Below, in pieces: positions 21,230 through 29,094 of a stretch of 36,609 nt of DNA (the first letter of the stretch is position 1; every line of letters begins with the position of its first letter). Location: the NCBI GenBank assembly GCA_004352715.1, contig SCFE01000052.1, positions 1,726,476 to 1,763,084 of the forward strand, in the 5' to 3' direction. This stretch comes from Hofstenia miamia (lineage: Eukaryota; Xenacoelomorpha; Acoela). The notes beneath the pieces were generated by a model. The model had not been told where the DNA came from, did no database searches, and saw only the letters and a list, made by a program, of their open reading frames with translations. Both the position numbers and the translations under genes were made by a program.

Positions 21230-22267
21230 TTGTACAGGTTTTAATATATAATTCAAAAAAATATACCGGCCAAGACCGGCCGGCCGTTATTAACTCTTGC
21301 CGGCCAACTACCGGCCCGGCCTTAAAATTTCCGGCCGGTTCCAACTCTGACTTAGCAACGATCCTATTTTGAGGAACAATTAATAACTCAATGTAACAAT
21401 AATTTTTTCAAACAATTTCTTGTAGATGTCATTATTTGGACTATCAACCTTCAAAAAACGTAAAAGTACAGTTCATAGTGTGGTAAGTAAATGGTTAGAG
21501 AATTTTAGTAAGGTTTGCACATTTAATAATGAGTTTGTACATTGACAAAGCAATTTTAATTGGCATTACTTAGGATGTTGTCGTTTTCAACCTAAAAATG
21601 GGCTTATTTTTACCTAAGGAAGCTAAAATTTTAACTTTACAACTCTATGACAGTCAATTTTTTACCTTGTATTTTAACCTATAAAAATTAAAGCAATAAA
21701 CAAATAATAAAAACAACAAAAATGTCAAACGTTTTATATTTGTATTATGTAGTTAAATACGTTTTTGAGCAAAAAAATTTCAAAAATTGGGCAAATCTTT
21801 GAGAGCTTCTTGTGAAATTCACAGGCCTGTTTCAATGTTTGACAATGTAGCAGTATCACGTAATAGAAATCGTCAAAAGTATAGGTGCATCAAATTCATG
21901 TTCATTTGATGTTTCCAATTTTATTAAATTTTGAATATTCTTTCAACTTTATATACTTATAGTGTTTAATGTTAACATATTTTAACCTTATTGACTTTGG
22001 GACTACCCTAGCAATCTGTTTTTAGGAACGTTTTGCACTTTAGAGGTTGCAATGCACTGCATGGATGCACATAACAAAGTGTCAATTAAGGATCTCGTAA
22101 GTGATTTGCGTCGCCAACGAGCTTATTCAATCCAAACTCCTGATCAATACGTCTTTCTCTATCTTGCCGTTCTTGAATACGCCGTTAAGACGTCGCGTTT
22201 ACTGTCAGAAGACGTCGACGAGGTAATAGATGAGAGTCGAAACGTGTCTGTTGATAATGATGGTTGA
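5936..22267 (+). CDS. PTPN9-like: Protein tyrosine phosphatase, PTPN9/Meg2-like (spliced, 5' end outside window)
   Basis: This is a classical Cys-based tyrosine phosphatase, which removes phosphate from phosphotyrosine. Six + strand exons join in phase at every intron and give 328 residues plus the stop. In order the product shows a pre-domain helix (ISGLFEEYDEI), the DRNRY/DYINANF substrate-recognition region, TQGPL..DFW.M.WE, KCVQYWP, the WPD loop with its general-acid Asp, the P-loop HCSAGIGRSG with catalytic Cys and Arg, and the Q-loop QTPDQY. All key catalytic residues are present, so it should be active. The EEYDEI helix, the single domain and the short C-terminal tail best match PTPN9/Meg2, whose CRAL-TRIO domain would be encoded upstream. 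No CRAL-TRIO exon is visible, so another non-receptor or receptor PTP remains possible. The introns are 2038, 4406, 854, 3293 and 4752 bp and are rich in transposons. Confidence 0.88.
6203..7646. mobile_element. TTAA-flanked DNA element, non-autonomous
   Basis: GGGCAGGTTG at 6203 and, in reverse, GGGCAGGCTG ending at 7646 form short terminal inverted repeats. Each is flanked by TTAA (6199-6202 and 7647-7650), the target duplication used by piggyBac- and Kolobok-type elements. No transposase is visible in the 1444 bp. It sits in the first phosphatase intron. Inner sequence at 7118-7210 resembles the left arm of the element near 32118-32217. The terminal repeats are short, so this call is moderate. 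Confidence 0.5.
7401..7560. repeat. Imperfect 87-bp direct repeat
   Basis: TGAGAGGAGTTGATATCCGC at 7401 recurs as TGAGAGAAGTTGACATCCGC at 7488, followed in both by a CCCGTTATA/CCCTGTTATA segment and an AAAGCG/AAACGC segment. It is inside the TTAA-flanked element. Confidence 0.75.
8140..8285 (+). CDS. PTPN9-like: PTP exon B: phosphotyrosine-recognition loop
   Basis: The acceptor is CTAAGTTTAG|G and the donor TCAAG|GTCTGT. It encodes about 49 residues with DRNRYLDVPALDSSRVIL, then ENDYINANFVDG and AFIVTQG. These are the conserved KNRY-like and DYINA motifs of the classical PTP domain, which set the depth of the active-site pocket. It ends one base into a Gly codon, which matches the next exon. 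Confidence 0.92.
8411..9876 (+). pseudogene. Broken hAT-family transposase (DUF659-type) remnant
   Basis: Several frames together give a recognisable hAT transposase in the same orientation. An N-terminal part starts MPKVKATLRQKAHSFKNKFP near 8803. A block at 9076-9260 has IPVNKLRHPRAKKL then a PS-S-RR segment. A block at 9260-9420 contains VMVGCLGEPRKTYLVSSKA, and an open segment at 9437-9733 contains FTCLAHLIHNCSERV and ILTRWTSWLE. Order and spacing fit the DUF659/hAT catalytic core. Stops and frameshifts separate the blocks, so it is dead. The left end may be near 8411, where CATAGGCCACGGCACTAAC resembles a hAT terminus. The C-terminal part is missing at the N gap or was displaced by the Tc1 element beyond it. 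Confidence 0.7.
9877..10876. other. Assembly gap (1000 N)
   Basis: Exactly 1000 undetermined bases, probably an arbitrary gap size. hAT transposase coding lies on the left and Tc1/mariner transposase on the right. The frames that appear open across it are artefacts of N translation. Confidence 0.99.
10877..11400 (+). mobile_element. Tc1/mariner transposon, 3' part with transposase C-terminus and terminal repeat
   Basis: From 10877 the frame reads GVFQQDNAPCHKSKRAMEEF, then SPDINPIENLWGIVKKR, the second and third acidic blocks of a Tc1-type DDE transposase. A later frame gives MPRRVSALIDSRGFHTKY and a stop at 11204-11206. A TGA at 10979 replaces the usual Trp before PPSSPD, and a frameshift lies near 11090-11100, so this copy is inactive. 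The right end reads, in reverse, CAGTACGAGACAGCAAG next to TA at 11399-11400, the expected terminal repeat and TA target site. The 5' half and left terminus fall in the N gap. Confidence 0.85.
11402..11469. mobile_element. Possible hAT-type 3' terminus
   Basis: This segment has two ATTCGAGTC motifs, and its reverse complement begins TAGAGATTAGAAATCCGACC, the general look of a hAT terminal inverted repeat. It directly follows the Tc1 element and could be the far end of the hAT element broken at 9876. No matching left repeat or 8-bp target duplication was found. Confidence 0.3.
12175..12223 (+). ncRNA. Degenerate hammerhead-ribozyme-like motif (Penelope type)
   Basis: TTTAAC at 12175-12180 and GTTAAA at 12218-12223 are perfect reverse complements and would form stem I. 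Between them are CTGATGA (12181-12187), a partly self-complementary AGCA...TGCT segment (stem II), TAAAC at 12208-12212 and GCGTT at 12213-12217. The order, including the very short stem III and the cleavage-site GTT, is that of the small hammerheads found in Penelope-like retroelements. The consensus has GAAAC, so the core G is lost here and stem II is weak. It is probably inactive, and no Penelope reverse transcriptase was seen nearby. Confidence 0.45.
12534..12640. other. Assembly gap (107 N) beside an AT repeat
   Basis: The gap lies immediately 5' of a (TA)n run at 12641-12671, in the intron just before the phosphatase exon at 12692. The gap is probably caused by the microsatellite. Confidence 0.99.
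12641..12671. repeat. (TA)n microsatellite upstream of a splice acceptor
   Basis: The TA run is followed by a short TGTA-rich stretch (GCATGTATGTATGTA) and then the TTTAG acceptor of the exon at 12692, about 20 bases away. Confidence 0.95.
12692..12770 (+). CDS. PTPN9-like: PTP exon C
   Basis: The acceptor is GTATTTAG|GA and the donor is a consensus ACCAG|GTAAGT. It encodes GPLASTQMDFWQMCWEQRV and SVIVMTT, the conserved TQGPL..T..DFW.M.WE strand-helix unit and the VIVMTT core strand of the PTP domain. The first two bases complete the Gly codon begun in the exon ending at 8285. The last two bases begin the codon finished at 13625. Confidence 0.92.
13625..13775 (+). CDS. PTPN9-like: PTP exon D
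   Basis: The acceptor is GTTGTTTAG|T and the donor CAAAC|GTAAGTAC. In frame it reads CFEKGRQKCVQYWPSS, matching the E..+..KC.QYWP motif of PTP domains, then about 34 residues of a variable beta-hairpin region with FQWMTVEFVRCES. The joined codon gives MTTS-CFEKG where relatives usually have MTTRFEEG. The exon ends in phase 0, as the exon at 17069 requires. Confidence 0.88.
14968..17067. repeat. Tandem array, 12 copies of a 175-bp unit, ending at a splice acceptor
   Basis: The unit starts GTGTTAGTTATCTATAAAAT and ends GAATTTATATTTTA. Copies start at 14968, 15143, 15318, 15493, 15668, 15843, 16018, 16193, 16368, 16543, 16718 and 16893, and appear identical by eye. The next base, G17068, completes the AG acceptor of the exon at 17069. 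Each unit therefore carries a branch-point-like AAACTGAG and a TATTTTAG acceptor, and only the last copy is followed by exon. The near-nucleosomal length and identity point to recent amplification, though a collapsed or expanded assembly is also possible. Confidence 0.97.
17069..17273 (+). CDS. PTPN9-like: PTP exon E: WPD loop and catalytic P-loop
   Basis: The acceptor is TATATTTTAG|TGG, which is the last unit of the 175-bp array, and the donor is TCAG|GTATCG. It encodes 68 codons plus one base. These include the WPD loop (YRGWPDQGVPHSASGLIDF), a charged helix, and PPIVVHCSAGIGRSG, which holds the catalytic Cys and Arg of the CX5R motif. The Asp of WPD is the general acid. The ATG at 17096 is internal and is not a start. 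The final G joins GA of the exon at 22026 to make the Gly before TF. Confidence 0.95.
17678..18030. repeat. GGCCGG-rich repeat-like segment
   Basis: GGCCGGCCGGTTTTGGCGGTA at 17678-17698 closely matches GGCCGGCCGGTCTTGGCCGGTA in the hAT-type element at 21141-21162. It is followed by an AT microsatellite and further CCGG/GGCC words to 18030. It may be a decayed relative of that element, but no ends could be defined. Confidence 0.4.
18493..18630. repeat. Two-copy 69-bp direct tandem repeat
   Basis: AAAAGTTAGATAATAACTAA begins at 18493 and again at 18562. The copies differ at only a few positions, near the AAATTTTTATAAAA/AATTTTTTATGAAA part. It lies in the last intron of the phosphatase gene. 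Confidence 0.9.
19437..19556 (+). pseudogene. Possible piggyBac-like C-terminal zinc-finger remnant
   Basis: One frame reads GRCIYCRSSTKLKCSKCDKR followed by FYKNLC. The spacing (C-x2-C-x6-C-x2-C-x6-C) resembles the Cys-rich domain that ends many piggyBac-type transposases. A TAG stands just before it and no transposase core was found upstream. It could also be a chance Cys-rich stretch or part of another zinc-finger element. Confidence 0.35.
19881..19888. repeat. 8-bp target-site duplication, left
   Basis: ACTTAGCA lies immediately before the left terminal repeat and is repeated exactly at 21350-21357 after the right one. Confidence 0.85.
20475..21130. other. Assembly gap (656 N) inside the hAT-type element
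   Basis: The gap ends exactly where the palindrome begins, which suggests that the hairpin disrupted sequencing or assembly. Confidence 0.99.
21131..21296. repeat. Perfect 67-bp inverted repeat around an (AT)n centre
   Basis: The arm at 21131-21197 begins GAGTTAATAACGGCCGGCCG. The arm at 21230-21296 is its exact reverse complement. The 32-bp centre is almost pure AT. The transcript or single strand would fold into a very stable hairpin. It is part of the hAT-type element, and the left arm may continue into the gap. Confidence 0.95.
21350..21357. repeat. 8-bp target-site duplication, right
   Basis: ACTTAGCA, identical to 19881-19888. Confidence 0.85.
22026..22267 (+). CDS. PTPN9-like: PTP exon F: Q-loop, C-terminal helices and stop
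   Basis: The acceptor is CTGTTTTTAG|GA. It continues the P-loop as GTFCTLEVAMHCMDAHNKVS, then LRRQRAYSIQTPDQYVFLY with the conserved Q-loop Gln that positions water for the second catalytic step, and the last helix LAVLEYAV. An acidic tail of about 25 residues (SEDVDEVIDESRN) follows before TGA at 22265-22267. The ATG at 22052 is internal. No transmembrane segment or second PTP domain follows, so the enzyme ends here as a single-domain PTP. Confidence 0.94.
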
Positions 22268-22299
22268 TCTCCGTCATTTTAAGTTCCGCGTCGCATTTT

Positions 22300-22305
22300 A
22301 ATAAA
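22300..22305 (+). terminator. Polyadenylation signal AATAAA of the phosphatase gene
   Basis: AATAAA lies 33 bases after the stop codon at 22267, giving a very short 3' UTR. Further AT-rich sequence follows to about 22440. Confidence 0.65.
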
Positions 22306-23009
22306 AGAGTGTTATTTATTAAATAACCAAATTTGTCATTCAATACTTCTATTTTGTAAATTTTGTTAATTAAACAATTTTTGTGAATTTTTTCTAGTTA
22401 AAAAGCTATTTTTCTTAAATTTTTTGTTTATTTTTCTCTTCTCATATGCATTTACACGTAAAAAATTATTATTTTTTTATCAATGCAATCCTAAAGATTT
22501 TTTGATATTAAAAATTTAAATAAGATGTACAACTAATATCTATATGTTTAGAAATTGAATTTGTGCTCTACAACTAATATAATAACAAACTAAAAATGAA
22601 TATACATACAATATTGTACAAGTGTGTGGCCAGCATGAAATGCTGAATAGTGTTGAAATAATCCAACAAAAATTTAACTCTTTAAACATTTCATGATAGA
22701 GTACATTCCAATCTGAGGGAGAAATCATTCTTTATATATGTGGCTTCTAAATTCAATTTATTTAATTTAGTCGCTTGTAGAGATTAAAAATAAATATTTG
22801 AGAAAATGTTCTTTACTTTTTTAATTTAATTTTGCGATCGTTTAGTAGAAGAATAAACTATAATATATATATATATATATTAAAAACCTTTAAATGCTCA
22901 TACATTTACTGATTTTCATAATTTTGCTGGAAATTATTGACAAAAGGATCAATTAAATTAATTCCATTATGGAGCACCATTTTATATGTTTGGAATTACA
23001 ATCAAGTAA
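22306..23009. other. AT-rich intergenic stretch
   Basis: Nothing recognisable apart from an (AT)n run at 22862-22880. Confidence 0.6.
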
Positions 23010-23179
23010 TAAGAAGAATAAATGTCTATATTTAGTTGATTTGTACAATATAAAATACTGTTTACAATTCTAAATAGCGTCAAAAAAAATAACTAAACAA
23101 CTACAAAAACAAATATACACGCAACACAAATGAATATTTACAGAGGCAATTATAACTAATGGCCTGGACTATAGCGAAT

Positions 23180-24870
23180 TCATATGAGTTCAATTGAATA
23201 GTCAGCATTATAAAATTTAAAACCTCGCCATTTGTATTCAAGTCTTTCTTTTGTGTAACTATGGAAGTGTTTATTTATTTTGTCTTTGAATACTCTTATT
23301 TTATTGATTTGTTTTATAGATTTGGGTATATTATTCCATATATTTATTGATATATTGAGAAATGAATTTTCCATTATTTTCTTGTTATATTTAAGAGGTT
23401 TAATTTTTAGTGTTCTATAATTATGTCTAAACGATATTTTGGAGGATAAAACATTAGATTTGTTAGAGAACAATATTATTAAATATTTTAAAAGAAAGTA
23501 GTTAACACATTTTTATAAATTATACACTGTGGATTTAGCAAAGTTTTTGTTAATTTTTTTATTTCTGCATTCTTGTTATTTAAATGTTTAACTGCTATTT
23601 TTATAGCCCAATTTATTTGTACATTGATTTTGTTCAAAAGTTGTTGATTTATGTCAGTATATAGTATGTTTCCATAATTAAAGTGACTTTGTATTAATGT
23701 GTAAATTAATTGAATCTTTGCTTTGGTTGGAAGTTGTTGAGATATATTGCTGAGAGTCTTAATTGAAATAGCTATTTTCTTTATAACATTTGCTTTGTAA
23801 TATTGTTAAGAATAAAAAATTATACCTAGAAATTTGAAGGAATTAACTTGTTCTATGTATGCATCATTAAATTTTCATTTATAATGAGAAGCGCTTGTGT
23901 TGTTATCGTTAAATTTAGGACTAATTATACAAAATAAATAGGTTTATTCTCAGCCTTAGTGATGCAAAATATTGTGCAAGATAAATACAATTCTCTTCAA
24001 GAACTTTTATGGCAATTTTAGGAGACTTATATGAACTAAATAACATAGTATCGTCAGCATATTGTATGACATTACATGTAGTCTGAATGTTCAAATCGTT
24101 TACATACATGTTGAATAGTAATGGTCCTAAAATTGTTCCTTGTGGAACACCATTTTAATAAAAATCCAGTCAGAGAGAATTCAATTTTTTGTCTGCGATT
24201 ATAAAGATAACTATCTATTAAATCTGCAATTTTGTTTGTGAAGCCCATAATTTTTATTTCTTTAATTAAAATTTCGTGGATTATAGAATCAAACGCCTTT
24301 GATAAATCTGAACATGCAACTGCTGAAAACTCATCTAAATTGATACTATTTCTCCAATGTTCTGTAGCTGTTAACAAAGCATCATTAGTAGATATATACT
24401 TACGAAAACCATATTGATTTTGGGAATACAGATTATGTTTTCATAAATGTTCGTTAATTTGATTAAAAAGAAATTGTTCAAAAATCTTACTATTTGTTGA
24501 TGTAGCAGAAATAGGTCTATAGTTCAAACAATCTTTTGGGTCATCTTTTTTAAATAATGGAGTAATATTTACCAATCTTAATTGGTCAAGAAAAATCGAA
24601 TGTTTAATGGATGCATTTATAATGTAACAAAGTGGTTTTGCCATTATATCTGCAGCAATTTTTAGATACCAAGATGGAATCATAAGGAGGCCGTTAGAAT
24701 TATTCTTTAAAGATTGGATAGATTTGATAATTTCTAGCTTAGTAACATATCTGAAAACCAAAGACGGGACTATGGATTGCATTTCATTTCTATCAAAAGG
24801 AATGTTTATGCCGTTATAATTTCCTATGTTACTGATGTTATTGTTAGTGACTATCTTTCCTTTATACTTA
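23180..24870 (-). pseudogene. LINE ORF2 reverse transcriptase, broken
   Basis: Successive frames on the - strand give LVNITPLFKKDDPKDCLNYR with PIS (24782-24441), QYGFRKYISTNDALL, DLSKAFDSIIHEIL (24377-24072), MYVNDL then [11 protein letters not shown] (24109-23921), QLPTKAKIQLIYTLIQSHFN near 23700, and a C-terminal open segment with SINIWNNIPKSIKQ (23473-23180). The YADD box is the catalytic Asp pair. At least three frameshifts and a TAA after NQINEHL make it inactive. Confidence 0.85.
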
Positions 24871-24919
24871 ATTTTCTCAATTTTTTCATTTTTTCTTTAT
24901 TTCTTATTTAGTAAATTAT

Positions 24920-25579
24920 TTATAAATTATTTATAGAGTAACCGGATCTAGAAAACCGAATGCCATTGCGTGCGAAAATCTTACGGTCGATCTTGGATTC
25001 ATAATAAAATGCATTAAAACTGTTAAAAACAGAATACCCCATGAATTTTGAGATTGATGTATCAATAAGTTTAATTTCTGGGCTTTCTTGTTTTAAGTTG
25101 TTGTCGTCAGGGAAAGAGACAACTTCTCCAAATATAACTACGGCTGATCTGAATGTGCATTCGACTGCATTGAATAAATTTTGAAACGACGTGGTGTACT
25201 CAGTTTTCTTTTTCATGATGTCGTTTCTTCCTACCGTGATTAGGGCTTTTTTGATTTTGTCAGATGTGGGGTATTCGTTCACTGTATTGGCAATTTCTGT
25301 AATTGTGGCACCAGGGTATCAATGCACAGCGACTTCGTGTTTGCGGAGTAGTCCAGGCGCTATAGGGTGCCAATACATTGATGTTCCAATTATAAGCATG
25401 TCTGCGTCAGTTCTTAGTCTTTTTGGAGTTCGCTTTGCGATATCAGAGATTGACGTAGAGGTGGAGGCGCATGAGTCGGGTGATGCTTAGAAAATTGATT
25501 TTCTTGGAGATGTTGCCGCATTAACGGAAAAAGGTTGCACTTGTGTTTCTTGATTCGTGCAAGTGATTGTCGACCTCAT
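24920..25579 (-). pseudogene. LINE ORF1 with SGNH/GDSL-esterase-like domain
   Basis: From an ATG at 25579-25577 the frame gives 220 codons to a stop at 24920, broken by two internal stops near 25489 and 25322. After a Ser/Thr-rich start and KRTPKRLRTD come DMLIIGTSMYW (block I, nucleophile Ser region), PGATITEI, KKALITVGRNDI (block III, GxND) and FARNGIRFSRSGY (block V). CR1- and L2-type ORF1 proteins carry such esterase-like domains. Block V has N..R where active enzymes have D..H, so catalysis may be lost. Confidence 0.65.
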
Positions 25580-26440
25580 ATCATATAACAGCTTGTGGAG
25601 CGTCCATAGCTCTTCCAAGTGAACGGAGAATAGAGAGCTCCGCGGGACCGACCGTTCGCAATGAAATCATTACGCTTTATGAAATGAAGCTATGTTCCTC
25701 AACTCTCTATAGTATATAAATAAGTCATAAACATTTATTAAAATATATATATATAAATTCTTGGGTAAGTGTTTAGGCAATGTGTGTCATGATTATGTTA
25801 TTGAAAGAAAGGAAGTCATACTGGTATATTGTTTGTGTTCGATTTTTTAGATTTCAATATTATGGAATATAGAGAATAGAATGGCATTTCTTATTATGTG
25901 TAGTACATTTGCATTATTAAGCGCCTAAACAAAAGCTGTTAATACTAAACAATATCATGATAAAATACAAAAAGCAATACAAAACACCAAAAATCAAGAA
26001 TTTATAGTTTATTGATAATTAATGATACTTTTTAAAAAACTGAAATCATGTGAATGATATAAAACCGATTGTAAGTATGTATTGTTTATGTAGGTAGCCA
26101 TTGATATTACCTGCAAATTTTATGCGATTTTTGATTCGTTTTATATCAATATGTAAATTACTGTAAAGCTTAATTTTTAAGAAAATGCTTTTTAAACTTC
26201 AATTTTCTGAATTTCCTCGAATGATAATTTGAGTGCGCATATATCTTCAGCTGCAATTTACTGTAAGGTGAGTGTTGGCTTGAGAAATCACAAAATTTTA
26301 TTTATGAAATATAAAGAATCCTGAATAAAATATAAATTTTGTCATTTGTAGTCGAGTAATTTACTTCGATTTGTGACACGATTTTATTTACTAATGAGTG
26401 GTTTATATTAGAGATGAGCGCGGTACAGGTTTTGTAAAAT
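25580..26440. other. Intergenic sequence, possible LINE 5' leader
   Basis: The part next to 25580-25690 is richer in GC (CTCCGCGGGACCGACCG) than its surroundings and may be the 5' leader of the - strand LINE. Nothing else is recognisable. Confidence 0.45.
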
Positions 26441-26444
26441 TCTA

Positions 26445-26650
26445 AATGATTTGAATTTCTTTAGGTAGCAAGTTCCAGGTTTGAATGGCGATATTATTCA
26501 ACGATTTCTTTAAAATCTTTTTCTTATATACTTAACACATGTAAAAAGTTTTGATCTTGAACTACATGTATGTTTATGAGTAAATGGTAGTATTTTATTC
26601 GTATTATAAGGTTGTAGGTTTCTGATTAGTATATTCAATAGGACGAGTTT
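26445..26650 (-). mobile_element. LINE 3' fragment, - strand arm of an inverted pair
   Basis: Read in reverse, the segment contains TTTTTACATGTGTTAAGTAT, then sequence coding for ...FKPGTCYLKK, homologous to the + strand copy at 26740-26850 (...RTWNSLPKEIK). It is shorter and more decayed than that copy. Confidence 0.7.
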
Positions 26651-26654
26651 TTTT

Positions 26655-27150
26655 GGAAAACGAATTGACCTAGAAATATATATAAATCTATCGCCTTATA
26701 ATTCAATTAAATTCCCGGGATTTGCGCATAAACAGAATTCAAGATCTAAAATTTTTACATGTGTTAAGTATAAGAAAATAGTTTTGAAGAAATCTTTCAC
26801 TAATGTCGCAATTCGAACCTGGAATTCGCTACCTAAAGAAATTAAAAGCATTGGAAAATTGAAACCTTTTAAAAAACGTTTAAAAATCTTCCTTAAGCAA
26901 AAATATATTTTAGGTACATCATGGTTAGAATTTAAAATTTACAACAATGACTATACGATAACTCGTCATTAAAATAGCAGTATAAAGTAATTCATCCATA
27001 GCCTGTAAGAATTGTTACTTTTTGTAATGTATGTTGATTTGTAGTTTCGTTATTTTTTTGTAATTTATGACGCTATTCAGATAAATTATCAGTTATTGAA
27101 TTGTAAACTTTATCTGAATATAGAATCTCTTATCTTATCTTATCTTATAT
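26655..27150 (+). mobile_element. LINE 3' end with C-terminal ORF2 and TCTTA-repeat tail
   Basis: The open segment at 26784-26972 encodes FTNVAIRTWNSLPKEIKSIG and ends WLEFKIYNNDYTITRH. This is the WN.LP.EI..I....FK..LK signature that ends CR1/L2-type ORF2 proteins. The frame is open upstream through SRSKIFTCVKYKK. The element ends in short TCTTA repeats near 27127-27147, typical of LINE tails in this clade. It faces away from the inverted fragment at 26445-26650. Confidence 0.75.
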
Positions 27151-27573
27151 GGCTTAGTTTTTGTTAATTTTTTTTGTTGAGTATATATAATTACTTAATA
27201 CTAGAGAGTCAACCAAAATTGATTTCATTTTGGCTTTTACAAAATTTCCTACATGTGAAATAGTTTGAATTGTTATTGCATTTTTTAGTAATACTATGTG
27301 TATTTGTTATCGATTCTTACTCAAAGAAATTTGGAATGGGTTAGACATTTACTTTTTAGAATTATTTATATATTTTAAATTTGCAAATGTAGTTATATAA
27401 TAGTCATAAAGCAAAATATGTAGAAGTAGTGAATTTTTTATTCGATGGGGTTGGGTCAACTTATCCTTCTCAATTTATAGCTCTTCCATAATTGTACTGT
27501 TTATAACCTGAACCTGTGTGGCACAGCTTCCGCAGTTTGCTGTCCCGAAATAATAACATTTTTTGGTACACAG

Positions 27574-27677
27574 GGCTGGAAAAAATTTTGGTGTGAAGTG
27601 CCAGTATCTTTGAATAAGATACAAGGTGGTCTGAGTGAATTGAAGCAGTTCGACCTGCTTCTCAATTCTTTACTAAC
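27574..27677 (+). CDS. Probable coding exon, protein not recognised
   Basis: A single open frame runs between the acceptor GGTACACAG|GGC and the consensus donor CTAAC|GTGAGT. It encodes 34 codons plus two bases, including GWKKFWCEVPVSLNKIQGGL and FDLLLNSLL. The other two frames are closed. The composition is protein-like, but I do not recognise the family. It could belong to the same gene as the exon at 30375, although the phases (2 here, 0 there) require at least one exon between. Confidence 0.4.
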
Positions 27678-29094
27678 GTGAGTTGCGATCTAAGGACTAG
27701 CTTGATTATATTCGATGCTGTTGTAAATATGTATTTGATATTTTACAATCCGCGGTAGAATGTTAATGGCATAAATTTATAAATAATTATATTCAAGTGC
27801 CTGATATTTTGCTAATATCTGATAACATGCTGAGGCCCATATTTTAGTTATTCCGAGTCCCACGAAGGCTCTCAACGAGCCTGTTCCTATTAAGTCATGT
27901 ATGATTTTCTTTTCAACTTTGTGATGACATTTATGATTGTAATCGCCTGTTATAATTGATGTTGATATCTTAGTAGCTTTGTTAGTATTAACAACACAAA
28001 TACATCCTCAAATTTATGCTAGCTTCGTGATTCTGAAGAAAATTATTGCTTGGATAATGTTTTAGAGAAGTGATTGTTAATATTTTGGTTAAATATTAAA
28101 AAAAATTGATATGAACACATTTCTATTTCAGAAAACAACTTTTTGCAATACGTGTACATATTTTTCAATACAATTCTTGAATCATTGTGCATTGTCAAAA
28201 CTACTTTATTATAATTGGCTTCGTTTGGTTTATATGTAGAAGCCATATTCAAAGTAATATTGAATTCGTAATATCATTTGATTCTCTAAAATTAGCTTTG
28301 AAAGAAAGTCAAGACATCCTCATTTACTCCAAAAACTATTTCAGGTGTATTTAGATGTATTTTTTTATCAACGATTGAGGAAATCCGAATTTATAGACTA
28401 ATGAGGATTTCTTTGTCTTAATTTTGTTTTTTAAATTACAAGAGCCCGCTTAGATTTTACAAAAAATATCATATTAATGAAACTTTTTAAAACACAACCT
28501 CAAGAATATTTTATACAAAAGTAACTCATTCGCATCATTTTGAAGTAATACTAATAGTTACTAAACACTCGTGTTTTTCTAAATTTGAAATAACGTCTGT
28601 GAAATAGTGGCCTTTAAAAACCATGTTAAAACAAGAAATAACAAAAACATCCAACTTTATCTAGTTTTTGGTGAATGAAGATTGAAAAAAACAAATGTGG
28701 ATGGTTCAATTAATAAATGTAATATTAGTTTAGTAAAAAAAATTGCACTTAATTGCTAAACACTCAAATTCCTTATTTCGACTGTATCATCTCAAAGTAA
28801 GAACAATGGGGTTTACATTAGGTCCTTGTGAATTGAATTTTTTAGGCTCTAGTAGAGTTCTAGTCGAGTTTGAACCATTACTCGTGAGTTTTAGCGTAGT
28901 TACGAATTACAATTTTCATTGAGATGCTACCTTATATAAGTGTACAACAGAAATACAACATGCTAAACTAAAGGAGAGAAACCAAGCCTGATGACATACA
29001 ATTTGAAATAAATAGTGAAAGGCTAATGGATTTTTCGACATTGTAGACAGAAACTGCAGAAAAACAGATCCCTCTTAGGCTAAGATCGAGTTGG

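Larger units (their letters stand above)
19889..21349. mobile_element. hAT-type DNA transposon, probably non-autonomous
   Basis: The left end CAGAGATGGAACCGGC and the right end, read in reverse, CAGAGTTGGAACCGGC match at 15 of 16 bases. An identical 8-bp duplication (ACTTAGCA) flanks them, the target size of hAT transposases. Both ends are packed with GGCCGG/CCGGCC words, unlike the AT-rich surroundings. About 1461 bp including 656 N is too short for a full hAT transposase at face value, and no transposase motif is visible. The right side contains a perfect palindrome. It sits in the last intron of the phosphatase gene. Confidence 0.85.
23010..25579 (-). mobile_element. CR1/L2-like LINE, internally deleted and decayed
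   Basis: Read on the - strand, it has ORF1 (25579-24920), then reverse transcriptase blocks (24870-23480), then a C-terminal domain ending at 23180 and a 3' UTR to about 23010. The blocks occur in the usual order of CR1/L2-clade ORF2 but with frameshifts and stops. The C-terminus (WRGFKFYNADYSIELI) is like the other LINE end at 26784-26972 (WLEFKIYNNDYTITRH), and the 3' UTRs share a GACGCTATT...GAATTGTAAAC pattern, so they belong to one family. The apurinic-type endonuclease is absent. Confidence 0.8.

Noticed and set aside
25191-25490. 99-residue + strand frame
   Set aside because: It is the antisense shadow of the LINE ORF1 esterase-like domain on the - strand.
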